Shown one piece after another: positions 29,065 to 38,174 of a DNA stretch of 56,968 bases. Below the pieces are notes generated by a model that worked only from the letters and a program-made list of their open reading frames with translations, was not told where the DNA came from and searched no databases. The DNA comes from a virus, in IMG/VR virus record IMGVR_UViG_3300043786_001191, positions 1 to 56,968 of that record, one strand, 5' to 3'. Position 1 is the first letter of the stretch. The number at the start of each line of letters is the position of its first letter. A program made the translations under genes and the position numbers.

Positions 29065-29514
29065 ATGAATATTAATAAAAATTTGGCAAAACTTTTCAAT
29101 GTCCCCGAAGGACAAAATAGTTCTTTGGATAAACCACCCCAATCGGGTGGAACCTTTGATACTGCCAATTTTCAAAAAGATTATGCATTGGTACAAGATA
29201 ATTTGAAGTCACTTATCGGTAGTGGAAATGTTGCCTTGGAAAGTGCTTTGAAAGTAGCCACTGAATCAGATAGCCCAAGAGCATTTGAAGTTGTTGCAAT
29301 TCTTTTAAAGACAATGGCAGATTTAAACAACAATGTACTGGATGTCCATAAAAAAGCGAAGGACACAACTGGTACAAAGGTGGAAGTCAAACAGACAAAC
29401 AATTCTGTGTTTGTTGGGTCTACAAAAGATCTGCAAAATTTGATAAACAAGGAAAGAAGTACGGATAAAGATATAGTTGAGGCTGAGGTTGTGAATGAAC
29501 CGAAACAACAATAA
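29065..29514 (+). CDS. 16: Small terminase subunit gp16
   Basis: A 149-residue gp16 by position and pattern: flexible N-terminus, a central helical hairpin (ALVQDNLKSLIGSGN ... SPRAFEVVAILLKTMADLNNNVLDVHK) and a polar C-terminal tail. gp16 recognises viral DNA and regulates the gp17 motor. It overlaps gp17 by 20 bp, as terminase subunits often do. Confidence 0.85.
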   Translation: MNINKNLAKLFNVPEGQNSSLDKPPQSGGTFDTANFQKDYALVQDNLKSLIGSGNVALESALKVATESDSPRAFEVVAILLKTMADLNNNVLDVHKKAKDTTGTKVEVKQTNNSVFVGSTKDLQNLINKERSTDKDIVEAEVVNEPKQQ

Positions 29515-31153
29515 TCAGGGATATAGAAACAATTCAAAACTCAAACTCCCAGGTGTGGAAATGCAATACACCAAAGAGGAGTTTGAGGAATATGTGAAAT
29601 GTGCAAACGATCCTGTTTACTTTTGTGAAAAATACATAAAAGTAAAAACATTGGACAAGGGCGTTGTTCCGTTTAAACTTTATCCATACCAGAAAAAATT
29701 TATAAACGAATTACATAAAAATAGATTCGTGATCTCCAAGTGGCCTCGTCAGTGCGGTAAGTCTACCTGTGTGACAAGTTACATTTGCCATTATGTCACT
29801 TTTAATCAAAGTGTGAATGTAGCAATTCTTGCAAACCGCTTAAAGACCGCAAAAGAAGAATTGTTCTCCAAACTTCAACTTGCTTATGAAAATTTACCAC
29901 ATTTCCTTCAGCAAGGAGTTGTAGAATGGAATAAGACGAGTTTTAAATTGGAAAACGGCTCCAGAGTCATGTGTGACGCTACATCGTCTACAGCGATCCG
30001 TGGCGGCTCATATAACCTACTCCTGTTGGACGAGTACGCCTTCTTGCCAAGCCATGTAGCAGAAGAATTCTATACATCCACATACCCCACCATTTCGGCT
30101 GGTACTACGACCAAACTTATCATAGTTTCCACCCCCAATGGAATGAATCACTTCCATAAACTTTGGGTGGATGCCAATAGAACTACAGGGCATAAATTAA
30201 AGAACATGTTCGTTCCAGTTGAGGTGAGCTGGCGTGAAACACCGATTAGCCCCGGAAGTCCCAGATTAAGAGATGATGAATGGGCTACGGAGCAGATTGC
30301 AAATACCAGCCCCGAACAGTTTGAGCAGGAATACGGTTGCAGTTTCTTGGGGTCTTCAAATACTCTTATTTCAACTTCAAAATTAAATGTGCTTGCTCCG
30401 GAAGAATATTTGCAAGAAGATAAAGAAGGTTTGCGAGTATTTGCAAAACCAGAAAAAGATCAAATTTACTTCTTGCAGGCTGACGTTTCTCGGGGTCAGG
30501 GCTCTGACTTTTCGGCATTTACACTGATTGATGGAACATCAGCACCATATAAAGTTGTTGCTTCGTTCAGAAACAACACAATCAGTCCATTCAATTTTCC
30601 TACGATTATCAAAAAAATATGTGAGCAGTATAACAATGCCTATGCTTTGATTGAAACAAATGACATTGGTGGTCAGGTTTCTTCTATTCTTTACAACGAT
30701 CTGGGCTATGAAAATGTATTGATGACTCGTATGATGGGAAGAAAAGGCCAAATGCTTTCCCAAGGATTTGCTTCTGGAAAAAGCGAAATGGGTCTTAGAA
30801 CCACCACACAGACTAAAAAATTGGGATGTGCGATTCTAAAAAGACTAATAGAAGAAGACAAAATTTTATTGAACGATGAAAGAATAATTTCTGAATTATT
30901 CACATTTGTATCAAAAGCCAATACATACAAGGCCGAAGAAGGTCATAATGATGACTTGGTAATGTCTTTGGTGTTCTTCGCATGGCTTTCAAGGCAAGAA
31001 TATTATGCTGATTTGATCGAAAGTGCAAAATTTAATTACGAAGAAGCACAGAAACCTGAAGACGATAATGTGCTTTTTATGATGGACAACAAGGATGAAC
31101 TGGATGACAAAGAGCCATTTTCTCAGGGAGGAGTGGTTTGGTATCCCACATGA
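29495..31153 (+). CDS. 17: Large terminase gp17 (packaging ATPase/nuclease)
   Basis: A 552-residue large terminase. The ATPase domain has Walker A WPRQCGKST (about 83-91), Walker B LLLLDEYAF (about 175-183) and the coupling VSTPNGMNHF. The nuclease domain has LQADVSRGQGSDF (Asp about 330 and 338), ALIETNDIGG and GHNDDLVMSLVF, giving the acidic cluster of the RNase H-like headful nuclease. It pumps DNA into the prohead and cuts it. Length is close to T4 gp17 (610). Codon use is AT-rich like the other virion genes. Confidence 0.97.
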   Translation: MNRNNNNQGYRNNSKLKLPGVEMQYTKEEFEEYVKCANDPVYFCEKYIKVKTLDKGVVPFKLYPYQKKFINELHKNRFVISKWPRQCGKSTCVTSYICHYVTFNQSVNVAILANRLKTAKEELFSKLQLAYENLPHFLQQGVVEWNKTSFKLENGSRVMCDATSSTAIRGGSYNLLLLDEYAFLPSHVAEEFYTSTYPTISAGTTTKLIIVSTPNGMNHFHKLWVDANRTTGHKLKNMFVPVEVSWRETPISPGSPRLRDDEWATEQIANTSPEQFEQEYGCSFLGSSNTLISTSKLNVLAPEEYLQEDKEGLRVFAKPEKDQIYFLQADVSRGQGSDFSAFTLIDGTSAPYKVVASFRNNTISPFNFPTIIKKICEQYNNAYALIETNDIGGQVSSILYNDLGYENVLMTRMMGRKGQMLSQGFASGKSEMGLRTTTQTKKLGCAILKRLIEEDKILLNDERIISELFTFVSKANTYKAEEGHNDDLVMSLVFFAWLSRQEYYADLIESAKFNYEEAQKPEDDNVLFMMDNKDELDDKEPFSQGGVVWYPT

Positions 31154-31156
31154 AAT

Positions 31157-31164
31157 TCTAAATA
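31157..31164 (+). promoter_or_regulatory. Late promoter TCTAAATA
   Basis: 22-29 nt upstream of the gp18 ATG; an AAAAAGGGA ribosome binding site lies between. Confidence 0.7.
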
Positions 31165-31185
31165 TTTTAGATAAAAAGGGACATC

Positions 31186-32463
31186 ATGCCATCACTCAGT
31201 TCATTTATTAGCTCAAACCAATATAACAGAGAAATAATTTCAGTTCCATTTGTTGGGGCAATGCGTACTGGAACGGGCTACAGCGCACCTCAATTCGGCG
31301 CAGATGGTGTGTGTTTTGATCCGGGTGGTTTGTTTGGTTGGTTAATTTATGCAAGAACCGCCTTTACACCCACGAAGGGTCTCACAACCGATACCTTTGT
31401 TGCGTATACAAATCCTTCAGATTTGGTTCAAGATTTGAATCGATTGAGTGGTGTAACGAATGCCCTGATCTACCCAAATTTATCCGGTGGAACTTGGTCG
31501 TTTTTTAAAACATTCGATTCAACCACAGTCACACCAACAGAAATTGGAAATCAATTCTTGAATGCCATAAGTTATTTGGCATACGGTGGTACTTTGGTCC
31601 TAGCAGGACAGGTCGCTGGGTTGAACAAATATCTTCAAGATAATCCCACTTCTTCGTTTGATGTTGCAATCGACCCAATCATAGATTCTAACATGGTTTC
31701 TTGGGTTACAACTCAAGAATATATTACAGGCATCTTCCCATCTCGTCCTGATGCAACTGGTGTTAGTGGTGCTGGATACACAATGACAAATTTTGCTGCA
31801 ACCATTGGATCACTTGCAAATGGAATGACTCAAGGCATTAAATACTTTAGTGTTTTGGGTTTGACCACCAGAACCATAGACGTTCCTTTGTTGCAAGCCA
31901 ATTCAAACATTACTTATACCTTACCTTCAACATCCGATGTTGCAGGGTTTTTTGCTAGATCCAAAAACAGAAATGAATTGTATTTGACTGTTGCTGGCTT
32001 GGATCGTTCGACTGTATTGAACGGAGATGTCATCAATCCAATCAATTGGTCTAACCCTCTCAAGAACAACCTCAGATCAAACAAAGTCAATTTCTTTGTC
32101 AATGCAAATGAAAAATTTTTGGGCGCAGACTTGGTTGGTGCCACTGCTGCCGCCAATGGAATCATAACAGTTGATGATAGAATCGGTCCAGCAAAGTTGA
32201 AACTTGCAATAATGCAAGCAATCAACAATGTTGCCTTCAAGTATGTATTTAACATCAACAATGCAACTACAAGAGATCAAGTTACAAGTGAAATTCAAAC
32301 GGCGATCGATCCATTCAATCCCTATCTGGATACAACTAAGACTGAAATCGTGTGTAACGGAACTAATAACGAAGACAATTCCAGCACACTTAATATTGAT
32401 GTTGTTGCTAAACCGATTATCGGCACAGAATCCTTCTTGCTTGAATTCAGTTACACACAATAA
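31186..32463 (+). CDS. 18: Tail sheath protein gp18
   Basis: A 425-residue contractile sheath subunit. The C-terminal conserved block PSTSDVAGFFARSKNRNELY, VAGLDRSTVLNGDVINPINW and the terminal tube-binding strand SFLLEFSYTQ are typical of gp18. It is shorter than T4 gp18 (659), lacking outer protease-resistant domains. It overlaps gp19 by one base (TAATG). Own late promoter, as expected for a high-copy protein. Confidence 0.92.
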   Translation: MPSLSSFISSNQYNREIISVPFVGAMRTGTGYSAPQFGADGVCFDPGGLFGWLIYARTAFTPTKGLTTDTFVAYTNPSDLVQDLNRLSGVTNALIYPNLSGGTWSFFKTFDSTTVTPTEIGNQFLNAISYLAYGGTLVLAGQVAGLNKYLQDNPTSSFDVAIDPIIDSNMVSWVTTQEYITGIFPSRPDATGVSGAGYTMTNFAATIGSLANGMTQGIKYFSVLGLTTRTIDVPLLQANSNITYTLPSTSDVAGFFARSKNRNELYLTVAGLDRSTVLNGDVINPINWSNPLKNNLRSNKVNFFVNANEKFLGADLVGATAAANGIITVDDRIGPAKLKLAIMQAINNVAFKYVFNINNATTRDQVTSEIQTAIDPFNPYLDTTKTEIVCNGTNNEDNSSTLNIDVVAKPIIGTESFLLEFSYTQ

Positions 32464-32993
32464 TGGCAAATACGATTTCAGATTTCAAAACAAACTTTAA
32501 TGGTGGGACAAGACCCAACCGTTTCACTGTTTTACCTCAGTGGCCTGCTGGAATCGCACCACCACTAACAGATGCTCGTTTCAAGATTGTTTCGGCTTCG
32601 TTGCCTTCTGTCACGGTGAACACAATCAGTGTTCCATACCGAGGAAGAATTGTCAATTTTGCTGGTGATCGTCAATACAGTCCGTGGATCATCGGGGTCT
32701 ATGATGATGGAAATTCTCAAAACCTTTGGCGTGCCTTTCAAACTTGGAAAGAACGATTAGACGGACACTGGACCCACGAAGTTCATCAAAATGATTATTC
32801 TTACCGAAATCTACAAACCACTTGGCAGATAGACCATTTGGACGTAAACAACAATCAAGTTTTGAGAAGAATTTGGCTGTACAAATGTTGGCCAAGCGTT
32901 GTAGGTGAAATTAGTTTGGATATGGGTCAACAAGAATTCGTTTCCTTTTCCGTCACATTGACATATGACAACATCAAAATTCAAGGAATGTAA
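32463..32993 (+). CDS. 19: Tail tube protein gp19
   Basis: A 176-residue tube subunit: SDFKTNFNGGTRPNRFTVLP, then ASLPSVTVNTISVPYRGRIVNFAGDRQYSPW and IWLYKCWPSVVGEISLDMG. It forms the inner tube through which DNA passes. A second related gene follows 3 bp later. Confidence 0.93.
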   Translation: MANTISDFKTNFNGGTRPNRFTVLPQWPAGIAPPLTDARFKIVSASLPSVTVNTISVPYRGRIVNFAGDRQYSPWIIGVYDDGNSQNLWRAFQTWKERLDGHWTHEVHQNDYSYRNLQTTWQIDHLDVNNNQVLRRIWLYKCWPSVVGEISLDMGQQEFVSFSVTLTYDNIKIQGM

Positions 32994-32996
32994 CAT

Positions 32997-33533
32997 ATGT
33001 TAAATGAATTCAAGACAAACTTCTTTGGTGGAACCAGATCAAACAGATTTTTAATAACTGGTAATATTCCATTTGCAAACCGCACATTCACCCCATATCA
33101 CGTCAGAGCAACCATTCTTCCCCAAGTCATGTCAACTACGCTTACATATGACTTTTTTGGTAGAAAATTTCATTATCCCGGTGAAAAGCAATATGCCACT
33201 TGGGTTTTTACTGTTCTTGACGATACTGGTGACAAAAATCTTTGGCATGCATTTCAAACTTGGCAAAACAAAATAAACAACAATGAAACAAACGTATCTT
33301 CATTGATTAATCAATCATCAACCTACAAGGCCAATAACTGGACCGTAAATCATTTGGACATGAATGATGAAAATGTGCTGAAGACTTTTATTCTATATGG
33401 CTGTTGGCCAACACAGGTTGGCCAATTGAGCCTAAATATGAGTGCCCCCAATTCATTTGCATCATTCCAAGTAATGATTGTATTTGATCAGATGGAAATT
33501 CAGAGTTACGGCCAGAGAATAACAAATAGGTGA
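32997..33533 (+). CDS. Second gp19-type tail tube protein
   Basis: A 178-residue paralogue of gp19 directly downstream: EFKTNFFGGTRSNRFLITG, then FFGRKFHYPGEKQYATWVFT, WHAFQTWQNKINN and YGCWPTQVGQLSLNMS align with the gp19 blocks at the same positions. It may be a tube variant, a tube terminator or an initiator. Keeping both genes in tandem points to divided roles rather than recent duplication, since the two differ widely. Confidence 0.8.
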   Translation: MLNEFKTNFFGGTRSNRFLITGNIPFANRTFTPYHVRATILPQVMSTTLTYDFFGRKFHYPGEKQYATWVFTVLDDTGDKNLWHAFQTWQNKINNNETNVSSLINQSSTYKANNWTVNHLDMNDENVLKTFILYGCWPTQVGQLSLNMSAPNSFASFQVMIVFDQMEIQSYGQRITNR

Positions 33534-33539
33534 TAAATC

Positions 33540-35108
33540 ATGGAATTAGAATTATTTGGATTTGAATTCGGCAAAAAAAGAACCCCAAAGCAGGAGAGAG
33601 AAGAAAAAACTCTTCAATCTTTCACTGCTCCAGAAATTTATGATGGTACCGTAACCGTAGAGGCTGGTGGATTCTTTGGAACAGCGCTGGATTATGCAGC
33701 ATCGATGCGCGATGAAAGTGCATCTGTTGTTCAATACAGAAACATGTCGATCTATCCGGAAGTTGACAATGCAATCGATGAAATCATCAATGCATCAATT
33801 GTTTTGGGTACGGACAGAAGACCCGTCAAACTTGATTTGGCAAATCTTCCTGTATCGGATGTAATCAAGAATAAAATTTACAGAGAATTTGACAGAATTC
33901 TTCATTTATTGGACTTCAACAACAAATCATATGAAATCTTTCGTCGTTGGTACATCGACTCAAAGATTTATTACAACTTGGTAATCGACAAGGAAAGACC
34001 AACAGACGGAATCAAGGAAATTATTCCAGTTGATCCTTTGAAAATCAAGAAGATTCGCAAGGTAAAGAAAGAGATGGAACGAGTCGAAGGACAGTCCATT
34101 TCCTTGATCAAGGACATCGAAGAATATTATCTTTACACAAATACTGACAAAGAATCCTACATGTTGACTGGCCCCGGTGGTCTTCAACTTTCCTTGGACA
34201 GCATCGTCTATGTTCCTTCCGGTATCGTGGATCTCAACACAAAGCGTGTTCTTGGTTATCTTCACAAAGCCATTCGTCCCCTGAACATGTTGAGACAACT
34301 AGAAGATGCTCTTCTAGTTTACCGCATTGCCCGCGCACCAGAACGCAGAGTGTTCTACGTTGACGTAGGACAGTTGCCAAAGCAAAAGGCCGAGCAGTAC
34401 ATGCGCGACATGATGAGTCGCTTCCGCAATCGTGTCATCTACAATCAAGCAACCGGAGAAGTTCGTGATGAAAGAAACCATCTGTCCGTGCTTGAGGATT
34501 ACTGGCTTCCCCGCCGCGAAGGTTCAAGAGGGACCGAAATTTCGACTCTTCCCGGTGGTCAAGCCATGTCCCAGATCGAAGACGTTGATTACTTCAAGAA
34601 GAAACTATACAACTCCCTGAATGTTCCGATCAGCCGTTTGACCTCTGAATCCACAGGATTTAACATGGGCAGATCCGTTGAGATCACCAGAGAAGAAGTA
34701 AAGTTTTATAAATTCATCGACAGAATTCGTCATCACTTTACAAAATTATTCTCTGACATGCTTCGTGTTCAATTGCTCCTAAAGGGTGTCATTACCGATG
34801 ACGATTGGCGTGAACTGAAGGGGGATGTCAATTATGTCTTCAACACAGACAACTACTTCTGGGATCTCAAGGAAGCCGAAATTTTGGCCGAAAGACTGAA
34901 GATGATTTCGTTTGTCGATCCATATGTCGGAAAGTATTTCTCGTCCGAATACATTCGCAAGAACATTCTTCGTCAAACAGAAGAAGAAATTAGAGTCATG
35001 GACAAAGCCATGGAAATTGATCGTCAACGAATGCAACAAGAACAATTGGCAATGATGGCTCAACAACAAGCACAGATGGCGCAAGAAGAACCGCCAGCAG
35101 AAGGATAA
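33540..35108 (+). CDS. 20: Portal vertex protein gp20
   Basis: A 522-residue portal. ALDYAASMRDESASVVQYRN, SIYPEVDNAIDEIINASI and the central VYVPSGIVDLNTKRVLGYLHKAIRPLNML with the stretch RAPERRVFYVDVGQLPKQKA are highly typical. It forms the dodecameric ring at one vertex where assembly begins and DNA enters. Length equals that of T4 gp20 (524). The C-terminal 30 residues are Gln/Met-rich. Confidence 0.97.
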   Translation: MELELFGFEFGKKRTPKQEREEKTLQSFTAPEIYDGTVTVEAGGFFGTALDYAASMRDESASVVQYRNMSIYPEVDNAIDEIINASIVLGTDRRPVKLDLANLPVSDVIKNKIYREFDRILHLLDFNNKSYEIFRRWYIDSKIYYNLVIDKERPTDGIKEIIPVDPLKIKKIRKVKKEMERVEGQSISLIKDIEEYYLYTNTDKESYMLTGPGGLQLSLDSIVYVPSGIVDLNTKRVLGYLHKAIRPLNMLRQLEDALLVYRIARAPERRVFYVDVGQLPKQKAEQYMRDMMSRFRNRVIYNQATGEVRDERNHLSVLEDYWLPRREGSRGTEISTLPGGQAMSQIEDVDYFKKKLYNSLNVPISRLTSESTGFNMGRSVEITREEVKFYKFIDRIRHHFTKLFSDMLRVQLLLKGVITDDDWRELKGDVNYVFNTDNYFWDLKEAEILAERLKMISFVDPYVGKYFSSEYIRKNILRQTEEEIRVMDKAMEIDRQRMQQEQLAMMAQQQAQMAQEEPPAEG

Positions 35109-35110
35109 AC

Positions 35111-35521
35111 ATGAATATCGCAAGAACGCTTCTCAAAAATGGCATCAAGGAAATGATTTCTGAGAATGAAGAGTATTTCAAGCAAAACATCGAACAGGCT
35201 TTGGCAGTCAAGTTGAATGATTCTATTGCTTCGGTGCGTGAAGAGGTATCCAATCGTCTTTTTGAAAAAACAGAAACAACAGATTCAACACCGGAGTTAA
35301 ATGGTTTTTTGCATTTTATGGAAAATTTTGAACCCGGAAAAATAATTTTAAAAGATCAATCTCTTATAAATATTACTGAAAATGAAAAGGAATTGATCAA
35401 AAGTTTGTTTGAGTCATTGAATCCAGAAAATAGAAAGCGAATGACCAAGGAAATTTTTGAAAACACTGCGTCTGTAAGACAACACATTGAATTCGCCAAA
35501 CAAACCAGGAACTTACTATGA
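35111..35521 (+). CDS. Prohead core protein (gp67/gp68-like)
   Basis: A 136-residue helical protein between portal and protease, the position of gp67 and gp68 in T4. N-terminus: MNIARTLLKNGIKEMISENE, with helix EEYFKQNIEQALAVKLNDSI. It likely forms part of the inner core on which the capsid assembles and is later cleaved by gp21. Its stop overlaps the next small gene, whose product resembles its N-terminal 50 residues. Confidence 0.65.
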   Translation: MNIARTLLKNGIKEMISENEEYFKQNIEQALAVKLNDSIASVREEVSNRLFEKTETTDSTPELNGFLHFMENFEPGKIILKDQSLINITENEKELIKSLFESLNPENRKRMTKEIFENTASVRQHIEFAKQTRNLL

Positions 35522-35697
35522 AAAATGAAATCAGAGAGTTAGTAAAAAACGCCATTCAAGAAAATGCGGTATCTTTCAAGGAGAATACGTCAAAGGTTCT
35601 CTATGCAAAGATCGGCAGCAAACTTGAAGAGCAATACAAGACCGTTGCCAAAAACATCCTAGGAACAAACAATGAAACTGATAACGGAACTAACTGA
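35518..35697 (+). CDS. Small prohead core protein, second copy
   Basis: A 59-residue helical protein, MKNEIRELVKNAIQENAVSF onward, read from ATG 35518 to TGA 35695-35697. It is similar in pattern to the start of the preceding gene's product (helix, NAIQEN/ISENEE, SKLEEQYKTVAKNIL). It overlaps the upstream gene by 4 bp and gp21 by 26 bp, so it is tightly coupled in translation. It corresponds in position to the gp67/gp68 pair of T4 core proteins. Confidence 0.65.
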   Translation: MKNEIRELVKNAIQENAVSFKENTSKVLYAKIGSKLEEQYKTVAKNILGTNNETDNGTN

Positions 35698-36319
35698 AGA
35701 TATCAAGTACATCAAGGAGAACATCGGAAACGGTGAAAAGACATATTTCATCGAAGGTGTTTTCATGCAATCTGATGTAAAGAATCGCAACGGCAGAGTC
35801 TATCCAAGCGGCATACTCAAAAAGGAATGTGGTCGTTATATTACCGAGTATGTTGAAAAGGGCCGTGCAATGGGAGAATTAAATCACCCCACAGGCCCAA
35901 CAGTCAATCTTGATAGGGTTTCACACATGATCAAGACCCTCCACGAAGACGGCAAGAATGTCTACGGAAAGGCAAAAGTCCTTGACACTCCAATGGGAAG
36001 AATCGTCAAAAACTTGATTGATGAAGGTGCTCAACTCGGTGTTTCCACCCGTGGAATGGGTTCGCTTCGTCCCAAGAATGGCTACCAAGAAGTTCAAGAA
36101 GACTTCATGCTTGCCGCAATCGACATTGTTGCAGATCCTTCGGCTCCAAATGCTTTCGTCAATGGAATCATGGAAGGCAAGGAATGGGTCTTTGAAAACG
36201 GAATGTGGACTGAAAGAGATCGTGAGCAATCCGTCAAACTCATCAAAAATTCTTCCAAAAGAGATCTACAAGAAAACATTGTAAAGGTCTTCAATAACTA
36301 TTTCAAGAAATTGTCATGA
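35672..36319 (+). CDS. 21: Prohead protease gp21
   Basis: A 215-residue S77-type serine protease of the herpesvirus-assemblin fold. GELNHPTGPTVNLDRVSH gives the catalytic His (about 72), QLGVSTRGMGSL the nucleophile Ser (about 125), and AAIDIVADPSAPNAF the Asp region. It cleaves scaffold, core and capsid proteins during head maturation. It lies in the T4 order, after the core genes and before the scaffold. Confidence 0.96.
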   Translation: MKLITELTEDIKYIKENIGNGEKTYFIEGVFMQSDVKNRNGRVYPSGILKKECGRYITEYVEKGRAMGELNHPTGPTVNLDRVSHMIKTLHEDGKNVYGKAKVLDTPMGRIVKNLIDEGAQLGVSTRGMGSLRPKNGYQEVQEDFMLAAIDIVADPSAPNAFVNGIMEGKEWVFENGMWTERDREQSVKLIKNSSKRDLQENIVKVFNNYFKKLS

Positions 36320-37023
36320 TCATCCGAGTTCCCGACGATACCAAAAATTACATGACTGAGTTGCTTGAATCAAAAATTCAAAGCAACAAAGATGAATGTC
36401 TTTTTGAGAACATTCGGGAATACCGCCAAAAATATATTCATGAAAAAACTATTCCTTATCCAGAAAAATTTAAGGAAGATGATGAATATATTGATCAAAT
36501 GACTAGTTTTGGAAATTTAAAAACTGATGGAATCAGTTCTAAAAATCCAACTTCTAATTTTGGAATTGGTGGTGGAACCGGATATAGAAAAGTTAAACAA
36601 AACCAATATAATCAAGAAAAAGGATTATCACCAAAAAATATGTCTAAAATACTATTTGGTGATAGTGAAGACGCGATTCTTTATGGTCCTTTGGCATATG
36701 GTGGTGGTGTGTTGGCAAGTTGGCTTGGAAAAATGGCTGGTGGAAAAATGGGTGGAAAATTAGGTTCTATGGCCCAACAATTAGGTGGTCAAATTGAAGA
36801 TTTGACAGGAAAATCTTGGTTTGATGCTCAAGTAGCAAATATTGGTCATAGTCAAATGAAATTGGCTGCACAGGGGGCAGGATCTCCTTGGACTCCATTT
36901 GTAATACCTGGAAAGAAAAAAATCGATAGAAGAAGTAAAGAAGACATCGAAACTGAAGAATTAGGTAAAAAAATTAGAACTACCGAACTTCAACAAAGAG
37001 CAAAAAAATTGAATATCACATAA
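36316..37023 (+). CDS. Unknown protein inserted between gp21 and gp22
   Basis: A 235-residue protein not present at this place in T4. Its N-terminal 60 residues are charged and helical. The middle (about 117-165) is Gly/Ala-rich with a weakly hydrophobic run, ILYGPLAYGGGVLASWLG, followed by KMAGGKMGGKLG, which could be an amphipathic or membrane-active helix. The C-terminus is basic. It overlaps gp21 by 4 bp and so is made with the head proteins. It could be an internal head protein ejected with DNA or an extra core protein; this is inference. Confidence 0.55.
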   Translation: MIIRVPDDTKNYMTELLESKIQSNKDECLFENIREYRQKYIHEKTIPYPEKFKEDDEYIDQMTSFGNLKTDGISSKNPTSNFGIGGGTGYRKVKQNQYNQEKGLSPKNMSKILFGDSEDAILYGPLAYGGGVLASWLGKMAGGKMGGKLGSMAQQLGGQIEDLTGKSWFDAQVANIGHSQMKLAAQGAGSPWTPFVIPGKKKIDRRSKEDIETEELGKKIRTTELQQRAKKLNIT

Positions 37024-37041
37024 CATTGAATATTTTTAGAG

Positions 37042-37049
37042 TATAAATA
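37042..37049 (+). promoter_or_regulatory. Late promoter TATAAATA
   Basis: Perfect late box, followed by AAGGA and the gp22 ATG at 37076. Confidence 0.8.
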
Positions 37050-37075
37050 ATTTTACACTTAAGGATCCTTTTAAT

Positions 37076-38128
37076 ATGACAAATAAGAAACAAACTATCT
37101 CAGAAGCCGCCATGCAAGCCATGGGTCTAGGCGATTACGATGCAACCGGCAGAGGTTCCGTCGATGGAACAGGAAAGGGCTCAATGACCGCTCCTCCAGT
37201 TGCAACTGGTGCCGTTGCTGTTCCCGGCGTTCCTGCTCCAATCGTACCCAACTCAATGGGCATGATGGGTAAGGCTGCTCCAGCAATGGCTGCTCCTGCT
37301 CAATCTTCCGGAGAGGAAGAGGAGACCGAGGAAACCGAAGAAGAAGAACCAACCGAAGTCGAAGAAAGCGTCGAAGATCAAGAAATGATTGCAGAAGCCC
37401 GCGCACAATTCCGCGCTGCTCTTTCTTCATTGCTCGGTGAAGAAGTCGCTTCAGAAGAACTCGTCAGCAAACTAGAGGCAATCTTCGAAGCGGCAGTCAA
37501 CGACCGCGTTGAGAAGTCAGTTGCCCACATCGTTCAAGGTGTTGACGGCAACGTCAAGGAGTACCTTGAAAACGTCACCGAATCACTCGTAGAGAAGGTA
37601 GATGACTATCTTGACTACGTAGTCGAAGAATGGATGACAGAGAACGCTGTCGCCGTTGAGCAAGGCATCAAGACTCAAATTGCCGAGAACTTCATCAGTG
37701 GTCTAAAGAATCTCTTTGAGAACCACTACATCGACGTTCCCAATGAGAAGTACAATGTTCTTGATGAACTTTACGGACAAAACCGTGAGTTGGAAGAAAA
37801 ACTCAACGAGGCCGTAAATATCAGCATCGAACTAAAGAAGCAAGTCGAATTGACTGAATGTGCTGGAATCTTTGTCGCTGAGACAAGAGACCTTGCAGAC
37901 ACTCAAATCGCCAAACTTCAAAACCTAATGGAAAATGTTTCTTTCGGTTCAGTTGATGAATACCGCGACAAACTCACAGCCATCAAGGACAATTATCTAA
38001 ACACCGCAAGTCGCTCTCCAGTTCAATCCATTGAACCTGAGCAAACATTTGCACCAGTAAAAAATGCCCCGACTACCCTTGTAGAAGGATACGTCGGTGC
38101 GTTGGGTAGACTCAATAAAAAGGTCTAA
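37076..38128 (+). CDS. 22: Prohead scaffold gp22
   Basis: A 350-residue acidic helical scaffold. After a Gly/Pro/Ala-rich N-terminus (about 1-80) comes a Glu-rich stretch and long coiled coils (for example VEKSVAHIVQGVDGNVKEYL and LYGQNRELEEKLNEAVN), as in gp22. It fills the prohead and is degraded by gp21. The C-terminal LVEGYVGALGRLNKK is typical of T4-like scaffolds. It has its own late promoter. Codons are GC-richer than those of the neighbouring 36316 gene. Confidence 0.9.
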   Translation: MTNKKQTISEAAMQAMGLGDYDATGRGSVDGTGKGSMTAPPVATGAVAVPGVPAPIVPNSMGMMGKAAPAMAAPAQSSGEEEETEETEEEEPTEVEESVEDQEMIAEARAQFRAALSSLLGEEVASEELVSKLEAIFEAAVNDRVEKSVAHIVQGVDGNVKEYLENVTESLVEKVDDYLDYVVEEWMTENAVAVEQGIKTQIAENFISGLKNLFENHYIDVPNEKYNVLDELYGQNRELEEKLNEAVNISIELKKQVELTECAGIFVAETRDLADTQIAKLQNLMENVSFGSVDEYRDKLTAIKDNYLNTASRSPVQSIEPEQTFAPVKNAPTTLVEGYVGALGRLNKKV

Positions 38129-38139
38129 ATTTCACTAAT

Positions 38140-38147
38140 ACTAAATA
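38140..38147 (+). promoter_or_regulatory. Late promoter ACTAAATA
   Basis: Late box followed by CACAGGAG and the gp23 ATG at 38175. Confidence 0.75.
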
Positions 38148-38174
38148 TTTACACTCACAGGAGAAAACACTAAA

